From Planctomycetota bacterium (GTDB lineage: Bacteria; Planctomycetota; Phycisphaerae; UBA1845; CAIVHJ01), in NCBI GenBank assembly GCA_022573485.1, contig JACZTW010000029.1:1-18348 (forward strand): DNA of 18,348 bases. Reading direction: 5' to 3'. A model generated the notes under the pieces. The model was not told the DNA's origin and made no database searches. It saw only the letters and a list, made by a program, of their open reading frames with translations. A program made the translations under genes and the position numbers. Positions 16,746 to 18,348 of this stretch are shown here, one piece after another (positions within the stretch are counted from its first letter, which is position 1; each line of letters begins with the position of its first letter).

Positions 16746-17324
16746 TCAACGTGATTCGCTTTGACTCGGTCTGAGTTCGCCGAAGAGCCAGGCCCGCGCC
16801 GACTGCCATTCGCGCTTGACGGTTGTGGCGGAAATGTCCAGAACCTGAGCAGTCTGCTCGATGGTCAGCCCGCCGAAGAAACGCAGCTCCACGATCGCGC
16901 CCTGGCGCGGGTCGAATTCCGCCAGCCGCTTCAGCGCTTCATCGAGTGCCACAAGATCGACGTTCGGCTCCGTGAAAACCGTGCTGACTTGGTCGAGCGA
17001 ATAGACGCGCCGCCCGCCGCCCCGTTTGGCCGCCCTGAATCGCCGGACGGAATCTACCAGGGCCTGCCGCATAGCCCGCGCCGCCAAGCCGAAGAACTCG
17101 GGCAGGTTGTCAAGCCGCAAGCCGGGTCGGCCGAGCAGTTTCAGCAGCGCTTCGTGGACCAGAGCGGTCGGTTGAAGCGTGTGGCCTCGACGCTCGTTCA
17201 CCAAGAGCTGGTCTGCCAGGCGCCGCAGTTCTGAATACAGCACCGGCAGTGATTGCGTAACCGCGCGCGCATCTCCGGTATCCAAATCCGCCAGTGATTG
17301 ATTTGCTGCATCGCCAATCGACAT
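16746..17324 (-). CDS. ECF-type RNA polymerase sigma factor (SigK/TIGR02999-like)
   Basis: The 192-residue product has a sigma2 region (about residues 26-103; LYSELRRLADQLL, RGHTLQPTALVHEALLKL, FFGLAARAMRQALVDSVRR) and a sigma4 region (about 131-183; GAIVELRFFGGLTIEQTAQV, then SATTVKREWQSARAWL, the DNA-binding helix-turn-helix). The HTLQPTALVxEA signature marks the planctomycete/acidobacterial ECF group usually encoded next to Ser/Thr kinases. That is the case here: the kinase gene starts 11 bases after the stop. The pair suggests control of the sigma factor by phosphorylation rather than by an anti-sigma factor; this is inference. I chose the ATG at 17324. In-frame TTG codons at 17336 and 17354 are possible, and a GGAGG at 17352-17348 lies 11 bases before the 17336 TTG. 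Confidence 0.9.
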   Translation of the reverse strand: MSIGDAANQSLADLDTGDARAVTQSLPVLYSELRRLADQLLVNERRGHTLQPTALVHEALLKLLGRPGLRLDNLPEFFGLAARAMRQALVDSVRRFRAAKRGGGRRVYSLDQVSTVFTEPNVDLVALDEALKRLAEFDPRQGAIVELRFFGGLTIEQTAQVLDISATTVKREWQSARAWLFGELRPSQSESR

Positions 17325-17442
17325 GCCGACCGCCAACGTGTAAGCGTCCTCCAAAGCCGCGATCTCGCCCGCTCATTTCATCTTATCGCTTCCACGGGGC
17401 GTTACTCAAGCCCAATGACCGCTCGTGATCGTGGGGCGCCCC

Positions 17443-17501
17443 TCAGAGCCCCAAGCGCCAGCGCGGGGTCCGCGACCGGTCGCTTGCGCTCGCGGCTCTG
17501 A
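17443..17501. repeat. REP-like palindromic element with GCGACCGGTCGC core
   Basis: TCAGAGCC (17443-17450) and GGCTCTGA (17494-17501) form the outer stem. Inside is the perfect 12-base palindrome GCGACCGGTCGC (17472-17483), flanked by further GCGC-rich sequence. It lies in the gap between the divergent sigma-factor and peptide-transporter genes. I recall related CCGCGAGCGxxAGCGACCGGTC sequences as dispersed repeats in planctomycete genomes, but cannot check copy number from this window. Confidence 0.6.
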
Positions 17502-17604
17502 TGGGTCCGCAGCGCTGCTTTTTCTGCCTCTCTCGCCTCGCCGCCGGGCATTCTTGACGCTGCCCCGTCTTTGTGAGACAGTTGTAGCCCATGTTAATCG
17601 CGGC

Positions 17605-17626
17605 GCGGGGCGGGCGCCCGCCCCGC
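17605..17626. repeat. perfect 22-base GC-only palindrome
   Basis: GCGGGGCGGGC is followed directly by its exact reverse complement, GCCCGCCCCGC. It lies about 70 bases upstream of the peptide-transporter start and could be a dispersed repeat or an operator. No T run is present on either side. Apart from this element and the REP-like one, I see no gene in 17325-17698. Confidence 0.7.
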
Positions 17627-17686
17627 ATGGCTTGTTCTCGCCCACGCAATCGCGAATTCGTGTTTGCAAATCCTGGTTAGCACTGT

Positions 17687-17691
17687 GGAGG
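17687..17691 (+). promoter_or_regulatory. ribosome binding site setting a TTG start for the POT transporter
   Basis: GGAGG is seven bases before the TTG at 17699. The POT family similarity begins about 20 codons later in this frame, and the first in-frame ATG is inside the conserved EMWERF motif, so TTG must be the start. The same arrangement (GGAGG, seven bases, TTG) occurs at the secretin gene. Confidence 0.75.
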
Positions 17692-17698
17692 ATACCCC

Positions 17699-18348
17699 TT
17701 GGCAGACGCCCATGATCTTGAGGGCCAGCCAACTCTGATCGGTCACCCGACCGGCCTGTTCACCCTCTTCTTCGCCGAAATGTGGGAGCGCTTCAGCTTC
17801 TACGGCATGCGCGCCCTGCTCGTCTTCTACATGATCAAAGGGTTCCTGAAGTACGGCGACGGCGAAGCCTACACGGTCTATGGCGCCTACACCGCGCTCG
17901 TGTACATGACGCCGTTCTTCGGTGGCATGTTGGCGGATCGGCTTCTGGGGGCCCGGCGGGCGGTGGTGCTCGGCGGCCTGCTGATGGCAGCGGGCCACCT
18001 CATGATGACCATCGAAAACAGTTTGGCGTTTTACTCGGCGCTGGCCTTGCTGATCCTGGGCAACGGCTTCTTCAAGCCGAACATCTCTGCGATGGTTGGA
18101 GCGCTCTATCCCGAAGGCAGCCACAAGCGCGACGGCGGTTTCACCCTCTTCTATATGGGCATCAACCTCGGGGCCGCCATGTCGCCGCTGTTGTGTGGCT
18201 ACATCGGTGAGACGTTCGGCTGGCACTACGGCTTCGGCCTGGCCACCATCGGCATGATCACGGGCACAGCCATCTTCGTGGCACCCTCGTTGCTGGCTCA
18301 AACGTCGATGTTCATGGTTGCGTTGATTGCCACGCTCAATATCTTTGT
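17699..18348 (+). CDS. POT/PTR2-family proton-dependent peptide transporter, cut by the window end
   Basis: The visible 216 residues are the N-terminal part of a proton-coupled oligopeptide transporter in the inner membrane. The POT signature ExxERF is at residues 27-32 (EMWERF, followed by SFYGMRALLVFYM in helix 1). The loop motif GGMLADRLLGARRAV follows, and GNGFFKPNISAMVGALYP matches the second POT signature. Then come FTLFYMGINLGAAMSPLLCG and further membrane helices. Family members have 12-14 helices and about 480-600 residues, so more than half lies beyond 18348. The conserved Lys in FFKPN, important for coupling in this family, is present. The gene is divergent from the sigma-kinase pair; no functional link is evident. 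Confidence 0.92.
   Translation, partial: MADAHDLEGQPTLIGHPTGLFTLFFAEMWERFSFYGMRALLVFYMIKGFLKYGDGEAYTVYGAYTALVYMTPFFGGMLADRLLGARRAVVLGGLLMAAGHLMMTIENSLAFYSALALLILGNGFFKPNISAMVGALYPEGSHKRDGGFTLFYMGINLGAAMSPLLCGYIGETFGWHYGFGLATIGMITGTAIFVAPSLLAQTSMFMVALIATLNIF

Noticed and set aside
17594..18301. Minus-strand open frame of 235 residues
   Set aside because: It is antisense to the POT transporter, whose family motifs are unambiguous.

Overview
The window is GC-rich bacterial chromosome, most likely from a member of the Planctomycetota. That placement is inferred from gene content: an ECF sigma factor of the SigK/TIGR02999 type directly followed by a membrane Ser/Thr kinase, a PilM-led operon ending in a very long TPR-secretin, a YdjY-domain protein, and a leucyl-tRNA synthetase with a planctomycete-like insertion. 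Several intergenic gaps hold palindromic repeats. No rRNA, tRNA, CRISPR array or insertion sequence was recognised.

Layout. Positions 1-288 hold no recognisable gene. Positions 289-1711 (minus strand) are a mosaic: a secreted YdjY-domain gene runs, without reaching its own stop, into pieces of two adjacent phage head-tail genes (HK97 gp10-like and DUF3168-like), and the second piece ends in an unrelated tail. A nested inverted repeat lies at 1824-1894. Positions 1920-10750 (minus strand) form a four-gene cluster: pilM fused to a PilN-like part, two single-membrane-span proteins of no recognised family in the places of PilO and PilP, and a 1032-residue secretin with a long TPR/helical N-terminal half. 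This looks like the alignment complex and outer-membrane channel of a type IV pilus or type II secretion machine. No pilin, ATPase or platform gene is visible.

Positions 10751-11267 are a divergent intergenic region with overlapping candidate promoters. To the right on the plus strand are a small membrane-anchored DUF3060-like protein (11268-11654), leuS (11864-14649, broken by a one-base frameshift near 12355), an inverted repeat made of short CGCAGAG-type units (14653-14737), and a CYTH-domain phosphohydrolase/cyclase-family gene (14764-15315). Converging on it from the right are a kinase gene (15346-16734) and the sigma-factor gene (16746-17324), which form one transcription unit. The gap 17325-17698 carries two more palindromic elements. 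The window ends inside a POT-family peptide transporter that starts with TTG at 17699.

The pil cluster should act as one envelope-spanning complex, with PilM in the cytoplasm, three inner-membrane/periplasmic proteins and the outer-membrane secretin. The sigma-kinase pair is a regulatory module whose targets cannot be read from this window. The strongest candidates for a second look are the unusual pil cluster, the phage/YdjY mosaic, the leuS frameshift and the nested palindromes.
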